Source: Dechloromonas sp.
GTDB taxonomy: Bacteria; Pseudomonadota; Gammaproteobacteria; Burkholderiales; Rhodocyclaceae
DNA: 64,000 bases
NCBI GenBank assembly: GCA_016790815.1
Contig: JAEUOG010000076.1
Location: 1 to 64,000, forward strand
Direction of reading: 5' to 3'
Shown here: positions 20,938 through 29,884 of the stretch, piece after piece
Numbering within the stretch: the first letter of the stretch is position 1
How the letters are laid out: each line of letters opens with the position of its first letter
Notes under the pieces: generated by a model
Told to the model about the DNA's origin: nothing
The model's input: the letters and a program-made list of their open reading frames with translations, nothing else
Databases searched by the model: none
Position numbers and translations under genes: made by a program

Positions 20938-21960
20938 TTAGCGCCGGGCAAGTATCAACGAACCCTTTTCGCGTGGCTCGAGGTCAATACGCTCGATCGC
21001 GGAAAACCCTGCCGCTGTCAGCCATTCGCAATAGTCCTCATGCCGATGCGTCTGGGTGCCGGTTTCCAGCAGCAGGGTCAGGCGGAAGGCTGCGTTCAAG
21101 GCGTCAAGTGAGGTTTCTGCCAGGTATTCGTGAATGACCAGCAGTCCACCCGGGTTCATCGACTCGCCAATTTGCCGGATGGCCAGGCGGTTTTCCGCGG
21201 CCGAATGGTTGTGGGCGACCGAGAGGTAGAAAACGAGATCGTTGTCGTCGCCCCAATCGTGGTCCTGCAGGGTGCCGGGGCTGAGGCGGATGCGGTCCGC
21301 CAGCCCGGCCTTGTCGATTTCCGGCCCGGTCTCGGTCAGGGCGCTCGGCATGTCGACGATGACCGCAGCGAGCTGAGCGTAGTGCCGGCAAAAGCGGATC
21401 GAGTGCAGGCCATGCGAGCCACCGAGGTCGAGCAGGCGGCGGTAGTCCGGTGATACCGGCACGTGCTTGAGCAGATCGGGCCCGAGGTCGGCCGCGAAGG
21501 CGCCCATGTAGGCCGAGAACAGCGGGCCGAGATGCGGCTTTTCGACCATCGCGTCCCACAGCGTCTGCTCCGGCTCGCCCTTGCGCACCGTTTCGGCGAG
21601 GCTGCCCATCATCGCCCACGCTTCGTGCGTCCACAGCAGACCGGGCGTGTAATCGACCTGGCCAGCGCTGGTGAACCAGCGTCGGGTGCTTGCCGTATTG
21701 GCGAATGCGTCGTCGTCTTTTTCCAGGTAGCCGATCGCGACCAGAAAATCGACCAGGGTTGCAGTGCCGCGCAGGCTCGAATGGATTTTTTCAGCCAGCG
21801 CCGGCGCTGTTAGCGGGCCATCGACCAGCGCTTCGAACAGACCCAGCCGGCCGGCCGAGATGATTGCTGACGATTTCATCATCGGCATGTAAACGTCAAG
21901 CATGGCGAGTTCGGCAGAGCCGGTGGGCTGGCAGACGTCGGGTTTGCGGGTGCGGGACAT
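20938..21960 (-). CDS. SAM-dependent O-methyltransferase (acetylserotonin OMT-like)
   Basis: About 340 residues from MSRTRKPDV; this ATG has an AGAAGA site, while the frame runs further to 22011. The N-terminal winged-helix dimerisation domain (about 20-110) is followed by a class I methyltransferase domain with LLDLGGSHGLHS (motif I, near residue 185), VDMPSAL and DLVFYLSVAHN. This layout matches small-molecule O-methyltransferases and C-methylases of secondary metabolism; the substrate is unknown. It is 31 bp downstream of a glutathione peroxidase gene on the same strand. Confidence 0.82.
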   Translation of the reverse strand: MSRTRKPDVCQPTGSAELAMLDVYMPMMKSSAIISAGRLGLFEALVDGPLTAPALAEKIHSSLRGTATLVDFLVAIGYLEKDDDAFANTASTRRWFTSAGQVDYTPGLLWTHEAWAMMGSLAETVRKGEPEQTLWDAMVEKPHLGPLFSAYMGAFAADLGPDLLKHVPVSPDYRRLLDLGGSHGLHSIRFCRHYAQLAAVIVDMPSALTETGPEIDKAGLADRIRLSPGTLQDHDWGDDNDLVFYLSVAHNHSAAENRLAIRQIGESMNPGGLLVIHEYLAETSLDALNAAFRLTLLLETGTQTHRHEDYCEWLTAAGFSAIERIDLEPREKGSLILARR

Positions 21961-21991
21961 TGATCTTCTTTTTTGGGTCGCAGGGTGTGGT

Positions 21992-22540
21992 TCAGCCGAG
22001 CGCTGCTTCAATGGCGGCGACCAGCGTCGGGTCGTCCGGTGTCATGTCGGGTGAAAAACGCTGGATAATCCGGCCATCGCGCCCGACCAGAAACTTCTCG
22101 AAGTTCCACCACACGTCGCCCGTTTGCTTGGGCGAGCAGCCATAGCCGGCCAGCTTTTCGGTGAAATCGCTGCCAGCGGGAAACACCGCTTCAGGCAGAG
22201 CGGCAATGAGCCGGACGTAAAGCGGGTGGCACGGTTCGCTGTTGATGTTCAGCTTATCGAACATCGGAAAATCGACACCAAAATTGGTTGTGCAAAAACT
22301 CTGAATCTCGTCAGCCGAACCCGGCTCCTGCGCCGCAAAGTCGTTGCAGGGAAAGCCAAGCACCTGCAGCCCGCGTTCGCGATACTGCTTGAACAGATTT
22401 TCCAGCCCGGCGTATTGCGGCGTCAGTCCGCATTTCGAGGCGACGTTGACGAGCAGCAGCACCTGACCCTTGAATTCGCCCAGCGTCAGGGGGCGGCCGT
22501 CCAGGGTTTTGAGGGGAATGTCGTAGAGCGAATCGTTCAT
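21992..22540 (-). CDS. Glutathione peroxidase
   Basis: A 182-residue thioredoxin-fold peroxidase that reduces hydroperoxides with glutathione or thioredoxin. The catalytic tetrad is visible: Cys in NVASKCGLTPQY (about residue 37), Gln/Asn in GFPCNDFAAQEPG, and Trp in WWNFEKFLV. The active residue is cysteine, not selenocysteine. It is divergent from hflX, with 112 bp between the two starts. The O-methyltransferase follows on the same strand, probably in one transcript. Confidence 0.93.
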   Translation of the reverse strand: MNDSLYDIPLKTLDGRPLTLGEFKGQVLLLVNVASKCGLTPQYAGLENLFKQYRERGLQVLGFPCNDFAAQEPGSADEIQSFCTTNFGVDFPMFDKLNINSEPCHPLYVRLIAALPEAVFPAGSDFTEKLAGYGCSPKQTGDVWWNFEKFLVGRDGRIIQRFSPDMTPDDPTLVAAIEAALG

Positions 22541-22652
22541 GGTGGTCTCGTCTTTTTGGGGAATTGTCGAAGCCGGCAGGCCAAGCGGTGGGTATTTTAA
22601 GGGGTGATGGCCTTACTATCTGCCTTTGCCCACTCAAGAGAAGCAATTTCGG

Positions 22653-24011
22653 ATGCAAATGGAAGTAGAACAAAAACAGATGTACGCCGTGGCGGCTGCC
22701 GTGCAGTTGCCGAACGTCAGTGATATCGAGTTCGAGGCGTCGCTCATGGAGCTGCGCGAACTGGCCAAGACGCTGGGTTTCAAGGTCGTTCATACCTTCG
22801 TGCAGAAGCGCAGCAGCTTCGATACGACGGGTTATCTGGGCGTCGGCAAGCGGCAGGAAATCCGCGCTTTCGTGCACGGCGAGCCGATTTTTGACGAGGC
22901 GGGCGACGAAGTGCTGTCGCTTGCCGAGTCGAATCTGCCGGAGATCGACGCGATTCTCGTCGACCACGAGATTTCGCCGTCGCAGGCGCGCAATCTGGAA
23001 ATCGAGGCCGGTTGCGAGGTCATGGACCGGACCATGGTCATCCTCGAAATTTTCCATCGCAATGCCCGTTCTCGCGCCGCCAAGGCGCAGGTCGAAATTG
23101 CCCGCCTCGGCTACATGGCACCGCGTCTGCGCGAGGCGGCCAAGCTGGCTGGGCCGCAGGGTCGGCAGCGCAGTGGGGTCGGTGGTCGCGGCGCCGGCGA
23201 GTCGCATACCGAACTCGACAAACGCAAGATCCGCGACCGGATTGCCGAGCTGCAGCTCGAAATCCTGGCCATGGAGGCCGAGCGCAAGACGCAGCGCGCC
23301 CGCCGTCAGGAGCGCCAGAGCCAGGCGGCTGTAGCGCTCGTCGGTTACACCAACGCCGGCAAGTCTACGCTGATGCGGGCGCTGACTGGCAGCGAAGTGC
23401 TGGTTGCCAACAAGCTGTTCGCGACGCTCGACACCACCGTCCGCGCCCTCTACCCGGAAAGCGTGCCGCGCGTGCTGGTCAGCGACACCGTCGGTTTCAT
23501 CAAGAACCTGCCACACGGCCTCGTTGCATCGTTCAAGTCCACGCTCGACGAGGCGCTGGATGACTCGCTGCTGCTCCACGTCATCGATGCCAGCGACCCC
23601 GGTTTCGAGCGTCAGCTGGAAGTGACCGACAAGGTGCTCGAAGAAATCGGCGCCGATGTCGTGCCGCGCCTGCGTATCTTCAACAAGATCGACCACGTCG
23701 GCGATGCCGAGGCGCAGGCCGGGTGTGAAGCGGTGCTACGGGCCAAGTATCCGGATTGCGTCGTGATGAGTGCCCGCCGGCCGGAGGAAGTCGCGGCGTT
23801 ACGCATGAAGATCATCGCTTTTTTCCAGCGCGATCACGTCGAGGCCGAGCTTTTCCTGCCCTGGTCGGCGCAGCAGTTGCGCAAGGAAATCTTTGCCAGT
23901 TGCGAGGTACTGGAAGAGCGGGCCGACGGCAATGGCGCCTTCTTCACGGTGCGTGGCGAAAGCACCGTTATCGATGGCCTGCGTGAGCAGTTCGCGCAGC
24001 TCTCGAGCTGA
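22653..24011 (+). CDS. hflX: Ribosome-associated GTPase HflX
   Basis: About 452 residues. The N-terminal HflX domain is followed by a glycine-rich linker (GRQRSGVGGRGAGESHTELDKRKIRDRI, in that order, about 175-200) and the GTP-binding domain: G1 GYTNAGKST, DTVGFI (G3), FNKID (G4). HflX splits stalled 70S ribosomes, notably after heat stress. ATG at 22653 is preferred; the frame can extend to a TTG at 22626. No hfq lies upstream, unlike the usual hfq-hflX order. A motif copy and a terminator follow the stop. Confidence 0.94.
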   Translation: MQMEVEQKQMYAVAAAVQLPNVSDIEFEASLMELRELAKTLGFKVVHTFVQKRSSFDTTGYLGVGKRQEIRAFVHGEPIFDEAGDEVLSLAESNLPEIDAILVDHEISPSQARNLEIEAGCEVMDRTMVILEIFHRNARSRAAKAQVEIARLGYMAPRLREAAKLAGPQGRQRSGVGGRGAGESHTELDKRKIRDRIAELQLEILAMEAERKTQRARRQERQSQAAVALVGYTNAGKSTLMRALTGSEVLVANKLFATLDTTVRALYPESVPRVLVSDTVGFIKNLPHGLVASFKSTLDEALDDSLLLHVIDASDPGFERQLEVTDKVLEEIGADVVPRLRIFNKIDHVGDAEAQAGCEAVLRAKYPDCVVMSARRPEEVAALRMKIIAFFQRDHVEAELFLPWSAQQLRKEIFASCEVLEERADGNGAFFTVRGESTVIDGLREQFAQLSS

Positions 24012-24037
24012 CGCTCGGGGACATAATTCCGGATTAC

Positions 24038-24072
24038 TACGGTCAACTGGAAAAATTGGCCAATTTTGAAAT
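24038..24072 (+). repeat. Dispersed 34-bp motif, copy 7 (after hflX)
   Basis: TACGGTCAACTGGAAAAATT, then GGCCAATTTTGAAAT. It lies between convergent genes, next to a terminator. Confidence 0.88.
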
Positions 24073-24080
24073 TCACTGAA

Positions 24081-24105
24081 GCGCCGGCCATCCCCCGGCG
24101 CTTTT
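24081..24105. terminator. Bidirectional terminator between hflX and the ABC ATPase gene
   Basis: GCGCCGG...CCGGCGC (24081-24101) forms a GC-rich hairpin with CTTTTAG on one side and A-rich sequence on the other. It is placed between convergent genes and follows a dispersed-motif copy. Confidence 0.75.
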
Positions 24106-24826
24106 AGTTTGCTGCGGCCTGATGCCGCCTGTCTGCCACGATATTGCCGTCCACCATTTCAATGATCCGGTCGCAACGGGCGGCCAGCCTCTGGTCGTGG
24201 GTGACGATCAGGAAAGTGGTGTTGAGCCGGGTGTTGACCTCGCGGAGCAGGGCGAAGACGTCGTCGGCGGAATGGGTGTCGAGGTTGCCGGTCGGTTCGT
24301 CGGCGAGGACCAGCGAGGGGCTCATGGCCAGGGCGCGGGCGATGGCGACGCGCTGTTGCTGGCCGCCGGAGAGCTGGTTGGCGAGGTTCTGCTTGCGCTC
24401 GGCGAGGCCGACCTGGTCGAGCAGTCGGCCGGCCTGGGCGAACATCTCGGCGTCCGGCCGGCCGCGGGCGACGAGCAGCGGCATGGCGACGTTTTCCAGT
24501 GCCGTGAAGGCGGGAATCAGGTGGTGGTGCTGGAAGACGAAACCGATGCGCTGGCCGCGCAGGCGGGTCAGGCCGGTGTCGTCGAGCTGGCCGGTTTCCT
24601 GGCCGTCGATGAACAGTTGTCCGCCGCTCGGCCGGTCGAGTAGGCCGATGAGGTTGAGCAGGGTGCTTTTGCCGGAGCCGGAGGGGCCGATCAAGGCGGC
24701 GAATTCGCCGCGTTCGAGGCGCAGGTCGATGCCGTGCAGGATTTCGCTTTCCGTTTCACCGCTGCCGTAGGATTTGCGGATGTTTTTGAGCTGAAGAACG
24801 GGCGTTGTCGTCACGGGATCAGCCAC
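24104..24826 (-). CDS. ABC transporter ATPase, LolD/MacB-like
   Basis: About 240 residues. Walker A is GPSGSGKST, the Q-loop lies in FVFQHHHL, the signature is [15 protein letters not shown], Walker B is [12 protein letters not shown], and the switch His is in IVTHDQR. The LolD/MacB subclass is shown by [14 protein letters not shown] and DEPTGNLD. The GTG start at 24826 (VADPVTTTP) overlaps the permease gene by 8 bp; an ATG at 24847 or a GTG at 24811 is also possible. It is the last gene of an adaptor-permease-ATPase operon. Confidence 0.9.
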   Translation of the reverse strand: MADPVTTTPVLQLKNIRKSYGSGETESEILHGIDLRLERGEFAALIGPSGSGKSTLLNLIGLLDRPSGGQLFIDGQETGQLDDTGLTRLRGQRIGFVFQHHHLIPAFTALENVAMPLLVARGRPDAEMFAQAGRLLDQVGLAERKQNLANQLSGGQQQRVAIARALAMSPSLVLADEPTGNLDTHSADDVFALLREVNTRLNTTFLIVTHDQRLAARCDRIIEMVDGNIVADRRHQAAAN

Positions 24827-26039
24827 GGATCGCCACCACAGGATCAAGGCGCGCCGCGCGTCGCGCCGGCAGCAGTGCGGAGAGGATGCCGACCAGGCTG
24901 GCGCCGCCGGCTGCGATGGCGACCAGCCATGGATCGACGCCGATGATGAACATCGGCGTGCCGTCCGGGTTGCGCGCCATCAGTCGCCAGAGCATCAGGA
25001 AAGTCCAGGCCAGGCCGGAGCCGAGCAGCGAACCGAAGAAACCGACAATGCCGCCCTGCAGCAAAAATATGCGCAGCATCTGCCCCTGCGAGGCGCCCAT
25101 GGCGCGCAGGATGCCGATTTCGCGGGCGCGCTGGATGACCGAAACGACCAGCACGCTGGCGATGCCGAAGGCGACCGAGAGGCCGATAAAGAAGCGGATG
25201 ACGTTGCTCGACACGCGTTGCGAGGTTAGCGCGGTGACGAACTGGGCGTTGGTCTTGATCCAGCTGTCTGCGGTCAACCCGGTTTCGGCGGCAATTTTGC
25301 TGGCCAGCCGTTCGGCTTCGTCGATGTCGTGCAGCGAAATGTCGATGCTCGACACGCCGCCGACCAGATCGAGCAGGCTTTGCGCCGAGCGCAGGCTGAC
25401 ATAGACGTTGCGGGCATTGACGCCCTTGTTGCCGAGGTCGAACAGGCCGGTGACGGTGAAGGTTTCGGTCGCGTCGCCAGCCGTCGTGACACGGATCTTG
25501 TCGCCGATGTCGGCGCCGAGGTCCTTGGCCAGTTCGATGCCGATCACCGCCTCGCCGGCGCCGACGCGCAACTGGCCGGCGACCATGCGTTCTGGAAGGG
25601 CGATGACGCCGCTGTAGCGCACCGGGTCGATGCCGAGCAGGGTGATCGCCTTGTTGGCGTCGCCGCGCACGACGAAGGCCGGGCCGGAGGCAATCGGCGA
25701 GATGGCGGCGATTTCCGGCAAGCCTTCCAGCCGCGCCTGAATCTGTTGCCACTGATCGATGGAGCGTAGGCGCTGGGCCTGTTTTTGCAGGCGCAGCGCA
25801 ATGCCGCCTGCTGGCGATTGCAGCCGGGCGATTTCTTCGGGTGGCAACAAGACGATGTGGGCCTGCGAACTGAGCGTGCGTTTGACCAGATTGGCCTGCA
25901 AGCCGGAAAGCAGGGCCGACATGAAGACGATGACGGCGACGCCAACGCCGACGCCGACGATGATCAGCAGCGACTGCATGCGGCCCTCACGCAGGAAGCG
26001 GATGGCGGCGATCCACTCGAAAGGCATCCAGGATTTCAT
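24819..26039 (-). CDS. ABC transporter permease, FtsX/LolCE-like
   Basis: A 406-residue permease with four membrane helices in the MacB/LolC layout: one near residues 20-45, a large periplasmic domain (about 50-270), then three helices (about 285-310, 325-360, 370-395). [26 protein letters not shown] is the FtsX-domain coupling signature. Its start codon lies 9 bp after the adaptor stop, inside a copy of the dispersed motif, so no normal ribosome site is seen; translational coupling is likely. The cargo is unknown: lipoprotein, antibiotic or lipid. Confidence 0.88.
   Translation of the reverse strand: MKSWMPFEWIAAIRFLREGRMQSLLIIVGVGVGVAVIVFMSALLSGLQANLVKRTLSSQAHIVLLPPEEIARLQSPAGGIALRLQKQAQRLRSIDQWQQIQARLEGLPEIAAISPIASGPAFVVRGDANKAITLLGIDPVRYSGVIALPERMVAGQLRVGAGEAVIGIELAKDLGADIGDKIRVTTAGDATETFTVTGLFDLGNKGVNARNVYVSLRSAQSLLDLVGGVSSIDISLHDIDEAERLASKIAAETGLTADSWIKTNAQFVTALTSQRVSSNVIRFFIGLSVAFGIASVLVVSVIQRAREIGILRAMGASQGQMLRIFLLQGGIVGFFGSLLGSGLAWTFLMLWRLMARNPDGTPMFIIGVDPWLVAIAAGGASLVGILSALLPARRAARLDPVVAIRG
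25269..25300 (+). repeat. Dispersed motif, weak copy 8 (inside the permease gene)
   Basis: TGCGGTCAACCCGG core is good, but the A tract is replaced by TTTCGGCGG before CAATTTTGC. Marginal. Confidence 0.4.
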
Positions 26040-26067
26040 TTTTGGCCGTTATTTCCGGTTGACCGTG
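26033..26067 (-). repeat. Dispersed 34-bp motif, copy 9 (adaptor/permease junction)
   Basis: Minus strand: CACGGTCAACCGGAAATAAC, then GGCCAAAAATGAAAT. It includes the adaptor stop codon (TAA) and the permease start codon (ATG). Confidence 0.9.
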
Positions 26068-27281
26068 GAAACCTTGCGGCCCTCGGCCAGAGCCTGGCTG
26101 GCCGCGGCCAGCGCTTCGCCGGCAACGACGCCATCAAGGATTTCCACCCGGCCAGCACCGCGAATGCCCAACTTGACCGGCTGGCGCTGCGCCACGCCGT
26201 CGCGTACCACCATCACCCAGGGTTGGCCGGAAGCCTGGTCGCGGATGACATCGGCCGGCACGATCAGCGTGTCGGCGCGGTAGGCCGAGGCGATGTCGAT
26301 GGAAACGGTCATTTCATGCTTCAGGTAAACCGGCGGCTCGGCGACACGCAGGCGGATTTCGACCGAACCGCGCTGGGCATCGACGGCCGGGGCGATGTAG
26401 GTGACCTCGGCCTTGAAGTGTTCGCCCGGGTAGGCATCGGCCGAAGCCAGCGCCGTCTGGCCAAGCTGGAGCAGGGCGAGGTTTTTCTCGTCGATCTGCG
26501 CCGTCAATTCGGTATCGCCCTGCGGCGCCACGGTCAGCAAAACCTTGCCCGGCTGCACCATGTCGCCGGCTTCGACACTACGCGTCAGCACCCTGCCGGC
26601 ACCCGGCGCCGTCAGCGTGGCGTAGGCCAGCCGCGCTTCGGCCACGGCCAGCGCGGCGCGCGCCTGCTCGACATTGCTGCGCACGACCTGCGTCTCGCTG
26701 CCGCCCGGCTGGTTGCTGGCCAGCTGCAATTTGGCCGCCTGCCACTGGCTGTCGGCGACCTGCGCGTTGCGCCGGGCATCGTCGAGTTGGGCCGTGCTGT
26801 AAAAACCCTTGGCGACCAGTTCGCCGACCCGCTCGAAATGGCGCTTCGCTTGCTGGGCGTTGGCTTCCGCTTGCTGCACGCTTTGCTCGGCCACCGGTCG
26901 GCCGAGGCGGTCGAGCTGGCGTTGTTTGGCTTCGGCCTGCGCCAGGCTGGCCCGGGCCTGGGCGGCGCTTGCCCGCCATTCGGTGTCGTCGAGCTGGACC
27001 ATCGTCTGGCCAGCCGTCACGGCATCGCCTTCGCGCACCTTGACGGCGACGACGCGGGCGCTGATTTGCGCCGCCACCTCGATGCGCTGTGGCGTCCGCA
27101 CCCGGCCGCTGGCCACCACCGCCTGCCGCAGTTCGCCGCGTTCGGCCACGGCCACCACGACGCGCTCGCCAACCCAGCCGGTATAGCCGGCGACAAGCAA
27201 GGCCAGCGCGATAAGCGCCGCAATGACGAGAAGGCTGGATCGGGAACGAAAAAGGCGGGTCATGGAGGCCTGATATTTCAT
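26049..27281 (-). CDS. Periplasmic adaptor protein (HlyD/MacA family)
   Basis: A 410-residue membrane-fusion protein. One N-terminal anchor (SSLLVIAALIALALLVAGYTG) is followed by a lipoyl half (VVASGRVRTPQRIEVAAQIS), a long alpha-hairpin rich in Ala/Gln (about 105-225), the second lipoyl half and beta-barrel (TLTAPGAGRVL) and a membrane-proximal domain. It would link the inner-membrane permease to an outer-membrane channel. The last codons (TVNRK and stop) are supplied by a dispersed-motif copy. Starts at 27281 and 27263 are both possible. It heads the three-gene operon. Confidence 0.9.
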   Translation of the reverse strand: MKYQASMTRLFRSRSSLLVIAALIALALLVAGYTGWVGERVVVAVAERGELRQAVVASGRVRTPQRIEVAAQISARVVAVKVREGDAVTAGQTMVQLDDTEWRASAAQARASLAQAEAKQRQLDRLGRPVAEQSVQQAEANAQQAKRHFERVGELVAKGFYSTAQLDDARRNAQVADSQWQAAKLQLASNQPGGSETQVVRSNVEQARAALAVAEARLAYATLTAPGAGRVLTRSVEAGDMVQPGKVLLTVAPQGDTELTAQIDEKNLALLQLGQTALASADAYPGEHFKAEVTYIAPAVDAQRGSVEIRLRVAEPPVYLKHEMTVSIDIASAYRADTLIVPADVIRDQASGQPWVMVVRDGVAQRQPVKLGIRGAGRVEILDGVVAGEALAAASQALAEGRKVSTVNRK

Positions 27282-27389
27282 GAGTGAATGACGGGGCAGG
27301 GCACGATCTTAAACGAAGGGCGGTTCGGTACGGTGTATAATTATTCGCTTATTTAGTGGAACGCCATTGCGGGGCTTCTGGAGCGCATC

Positions 27390-28364
27390 GTGCTGAAGTT
27401 TTTGTCCTTTGTTTCAAAGAATCTGATCCTCGCCATTCCGGCCATGATGCTGCTCGGTTTCGGCTTTGGCCTGCTGGCGCCGACCGCCTGGCTCAAGTCG
27501 CTGATCGTCCCGCTGACTTTCCTTATGGTCTATCCGATGATGGTCACGCTCAAGCTGGCCAAGGTGCTCGAAGGCGGCGACAGCAAGGCGCAACTGCTCG
27601 CCCAGCTGATCAATTTCGGCATCATCCCCTTCGTCGCCTTCGGCCTTGGCCAAACCTTTTTCCCGAACCAGCCGTACTACGCCATGGGCCTGCTGCTCGC
27701 CGCACTGCTGCCGACCTCGGGCATGACCATTTCCTGGACCGGCTTTGCCGGCGGCAATCTCGGCGCAGCGGTCAAGATGACGGTACTCGGCCTGATCCTC
27801 GGTTCGCTGGCGACGCCGTTCTACGTCCGGTGGCTGATGGGCGCGACGCTGCCGGTCGATCTGTGGGCGGTGTTTTCGCAGATTGCTTTCATCGTTTTCC
27901 TGCCCATGGCGGCCGGTCACTTCACGCAGAGTTACCTGCTCAAGAAGCACGGCCAGAAGGCTTTCCAGGCCGAATGGGGGCCGAAATTCCCGCCCTTCTC
28001 GACGCTCGGCGTGCTCGGCATCGTCTTTGTCGCCATGGCCCTCAAGGCCCAGCAACTCGCCGCCCAGCCGGCCGAACTGCTGCAACTCATCGGCCCGCTG
28101 CTCGCCCTCTACGGCATCAACTACCTGCTCAGCACCCTCGTCGCCAAGGCCCTGCTACCGCGCGGCGACGCCATCGCGCTGGTGTACGGCACGGCCATGC
28201 GCAACCTGTCGATCGCCCTGGCCCTGGCCATGAACGCCTTCGGCAGCGCCGCCTCCGACGCCGCCATGGTCATCACGCTGGCCTACATCATCCAGGTCCA
28301 GTCCGCCGCCTGGTACGTCAAGCTAACCGATACGCTGTTCGGGAAGAAGCCGGTTCAGGCGTGA
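27390..28364 (+). CDS. Bile acid:sodium symporter/ACR3-family permease
   Basis: A 324-residue integral membrane protein with about ten hydrophobic helices of the BASS/ACR3 fold. ALLPTSGMTISWTGFAGGN and AMRNLSIALALAMNAFG are the paired crossover-helix segments that hold the substrate in this family. ACR3 members export arsenite; others move organic acids. The substrate cannot be told, and no ars genes are adjacent. The start is GTG at 27390. Its stop overlaps the GTG start of the next gene by 4 bp. A decayed copy of its last 76 codons is at 29567-29796. Confidence 0.83.
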   Translation: MLKFLSFVSKNLILAIPAMMLLGFGFGLLAPTAWLKSLIVPLTFLMVYPMMVTLKLAKVLEGGDSKAQLLAQLINFGIIPFVAFGLGQTFFPNQPYYAMGLLLAALLPTSGMTISWTGFAGGNLGAAVKMTVLGLILGSLATPFYVRWLMGATLPVDLWAVFSQIAFIVFLPMAAGHFTQSYLLKKHGQKAFQAEWGPKFPPFSTLGVLGIVFVAMALKAQQLAAQPAELLQLIGPLLALYGINYLLSTLVAKALLPRGDAIALVYGTAMRNLSIALALAMNAFGSAASDAAMVITLAYIIQVQSAAWYVKLTDTLFGKKPVQA

Positions 28365-29368
28365 GAGCGACTGCGCAGCGGCGTCAATACCCGGTTATTC
28401 CTGTCGTTTCTGAAGCCCTTCCGGCAGCACGTCGGCTGCAGAAACGGCGGCGGCTGATGCAGGCAGGGTTCTACCTGCTCTTCATTCTGGCACCAGTTTT
28501 CGATCTGTTTCGCCTGGATCTGCAAGCCGATCATGCCTGGCTGCTTGGCATGGAATGGCGGCTTGGGCTGGATGCCTTTCAAGGCAAGGGCGCCAATGGC
28601 GCGCTGGCCGGGCTGCATATTTTCCTGCGCCTGATTTTGCCGGTTTTTGCGCTGGCCGCCCTGTTGATTGCAGTGTCGTGGAAATGGGGGCGCCTGTTCT
28701 GTGGCTGGCTGTGTCCGCATTTTCCCATGGTCGAATTCATAAACGACTTGGTAATCCGAGCCAGTGGGAAAGTTTCAGTCTGGGATGCAGAGCGATTGTC
28801 GCCTCATCGCCCTGATGGCACCCAGCGGCGCACTGCGGCAGGCTGGTGGTGGCCGGCAGTGCTGGTCAGCGTGGCTGTCGCGTTTGCCTGGGCGCTTGTC
28901 CTGCTGACTTACGTTCTGCCACCCCGTGAGGTTTACGGCAACTTGTGGCGGGGCGAACTGACTGCCAATCAGGGCATTTTTCTGGCCATTGTCACGACTG
29001 TTTTGAGTCTTGATTTTCTCTTCGCACGCCACCTGTTTTGTCGCTACATGTGTTCGGTCGGCTTGTTTCAAAGTCTGGCCTGGATGACAAATCGCGATGC
29101 GCTGGTTGTCGGCTTCGATCGCCAGCGTGCAGAAGCCTGCGGTGAATGCCTCCCGGAGCGGGGCGCTGCCTGCAATGCCGTTTGTCCGATGCGCCTGAAA
29201 CCGCGCAGCATCAAGCGTCACATGTTCACCTGCACCCAGTGCGGCCTTTGCCTGGCGGCTTGTGCGGAAACTCAGCACGAAAATCCGGCCGGGCCGCTTC
29301 TGACCTGGGTATCTGGCGAGGCCGCACGCCAGAATGAGGCTGGGTTTAGCGCAACACGACGGGATTGA
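28361..29368 (+). CDS. Membrane polyferredoxin (NapH/CcoG-like 4Fe-4S protein)
   Basis: A 335-residue protein starting at GTG 28361 inside the GTGA overlap with the permease gene. It has several membrane helices (RLMQAGFYLLFILAPVFDLFRL; LILPVFALAALLIAV; AVLVSVAVAFAWALVLL), a CGWLCP motif and HLFCRYMCSVGLFQS as in NapH/CcoG/RdxA proteins, and a C-terminal ferredoxin region with CGECLPERGAACNAVCP and CTQCGLCLAAC. It probably passes electrons across or along the membrane. Tight coupling to an ACR3-like permease is unusual. The visible frame extends upstream to 27356, but that part is the permease gene in another phase. Confidence 0.87.
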   Translation: MRATAQRRQYPVIPVVSEALPAARRLQKRRRLMQAGFYLLFILAPVFDLFRLDLQADHAWLLGMEWRLGLDAFQGKGANGALAGLHIFLRLILPVFALAALLIAVSWKWGRLFCGWLCPHFPMVEFINDLVIRASGKVSVWDAERLSPHRPDGTQRRTAAGWWWPAVLVSVAVAFAWALVLLTYVLPPREVYGNLWRGELTANQGIFLAIVTTVLSLDFLFARHLFCRYMCSVGLFQSLAWMTNRDALVVGFDRQRAEACGECLPERGAACNAVCPMRLKPRSIKRHMFTCTQCGLCLAACAETQHENPAGPLLTWVSGEAARQNEAGFSATRRD

Positions 29369-29423
29369 ATAACTGCCCAATCCCGAAGCGGAGTTCTGCG
29401 GTTATAGAAGTAACGGCTGGCCC

Positions 29424-29459
29424 TACGGTCAACCGGAAAAAAGCGCCCAAAATTGAAAT
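29424..29459 (+). repeat. Dispersed 34-bp motif, copy 10
   Basis: TACGGTCAACCGGAAAAAAG, then CGCCCAAAATTGAAAT. It starts the left direct repeat of the AAA/RloB insertion. Confidence 0.9.
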
Positions 29460-29461
29460 GC

Positions 29462-29493
29462 AAAAACCCCGGCCAGACAGCGCCGGGGTTTTG
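29462..29493. terminator. Terminator after the polyferredoxin gene (left duplicate)
   Basis: AAAACCCCGGC (29463-29473), an 8-base loop and GCCGGGGTTTT (29482-29492). It works in either direction and directly follows a dispersed-motif copy. An almost identical motif-plus-hairpin is at 31830-31899. Confidence 0.88.
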
Positions 29494-29566
29494 GTTTGCG
29501 TCGGTCTTGTTCAGGCGTCGCGCATGGTCTGGGGTCACAGAACAATTGGGGCGTGCCCCCTATTTG

Positions 29567-29796
29567 CACTCGTCGCCAAAGCCCTGCTGCCGCGCGGCGA
29601 CGCCATCGCGCTGGTCTAGGGCACAGTCATGCGCAACCTGTCGATCGCCCTGGCCCTAGCCATGAACGCCTTTGGCAGCGCCGCCTCCGACGCCGCACTG
29701 GTCATCACACTGGCCTACATCATCCAGGTCCAGTCGGCCGCCTGGTACGTCAAGCTGACCGATAGGCTGTTCGGGAAAAAGCAGGTTCAGGGGTGA
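29567..29796 (+). pseudogene. Duplicated 3' fragment of the ACR3-like permease gene
   Basis: Homologous to 28136-28364, over 90% identical by eye, and ends at the same TGA codon (29794-29796). One base change creates an in-frame TAG near 29617 (GGTCTAGGGC against GGTGTACGGC in the intact gene). No start codon or upstream part exists. High identity means the duplication is recent or kept alike by gene conversion. Confidence 0.92.
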
Positions 29797-29884
29797 AGCT
29801 GCGCCCAGCGGGCGCGGGATGTTTAACAGTCATCTGGGGCGTATCAGCCATGGTGCTTGCTATTTAGATAGAACCGGCGAACGC

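Larger units (their letters stand above)
29424..29535 (+). repeat. Direct repeat, left copy (motif + terminator + end of the gene found at 31918)
   Basis: About 110 bp, roughly 85% identical by eye to 31830-31945. It contains the dispersed motif, the CCCCGGC hairpin and GTTCAGGCGTCGCGCATGG, which is a remnant of the last codons (ALRDA, stop) of the gene intact at 31918-32307. This copy therefore looks like a leftover of a duplicated junction, with ~2.3 kb inserted between the copies. Confidence 0.85.
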
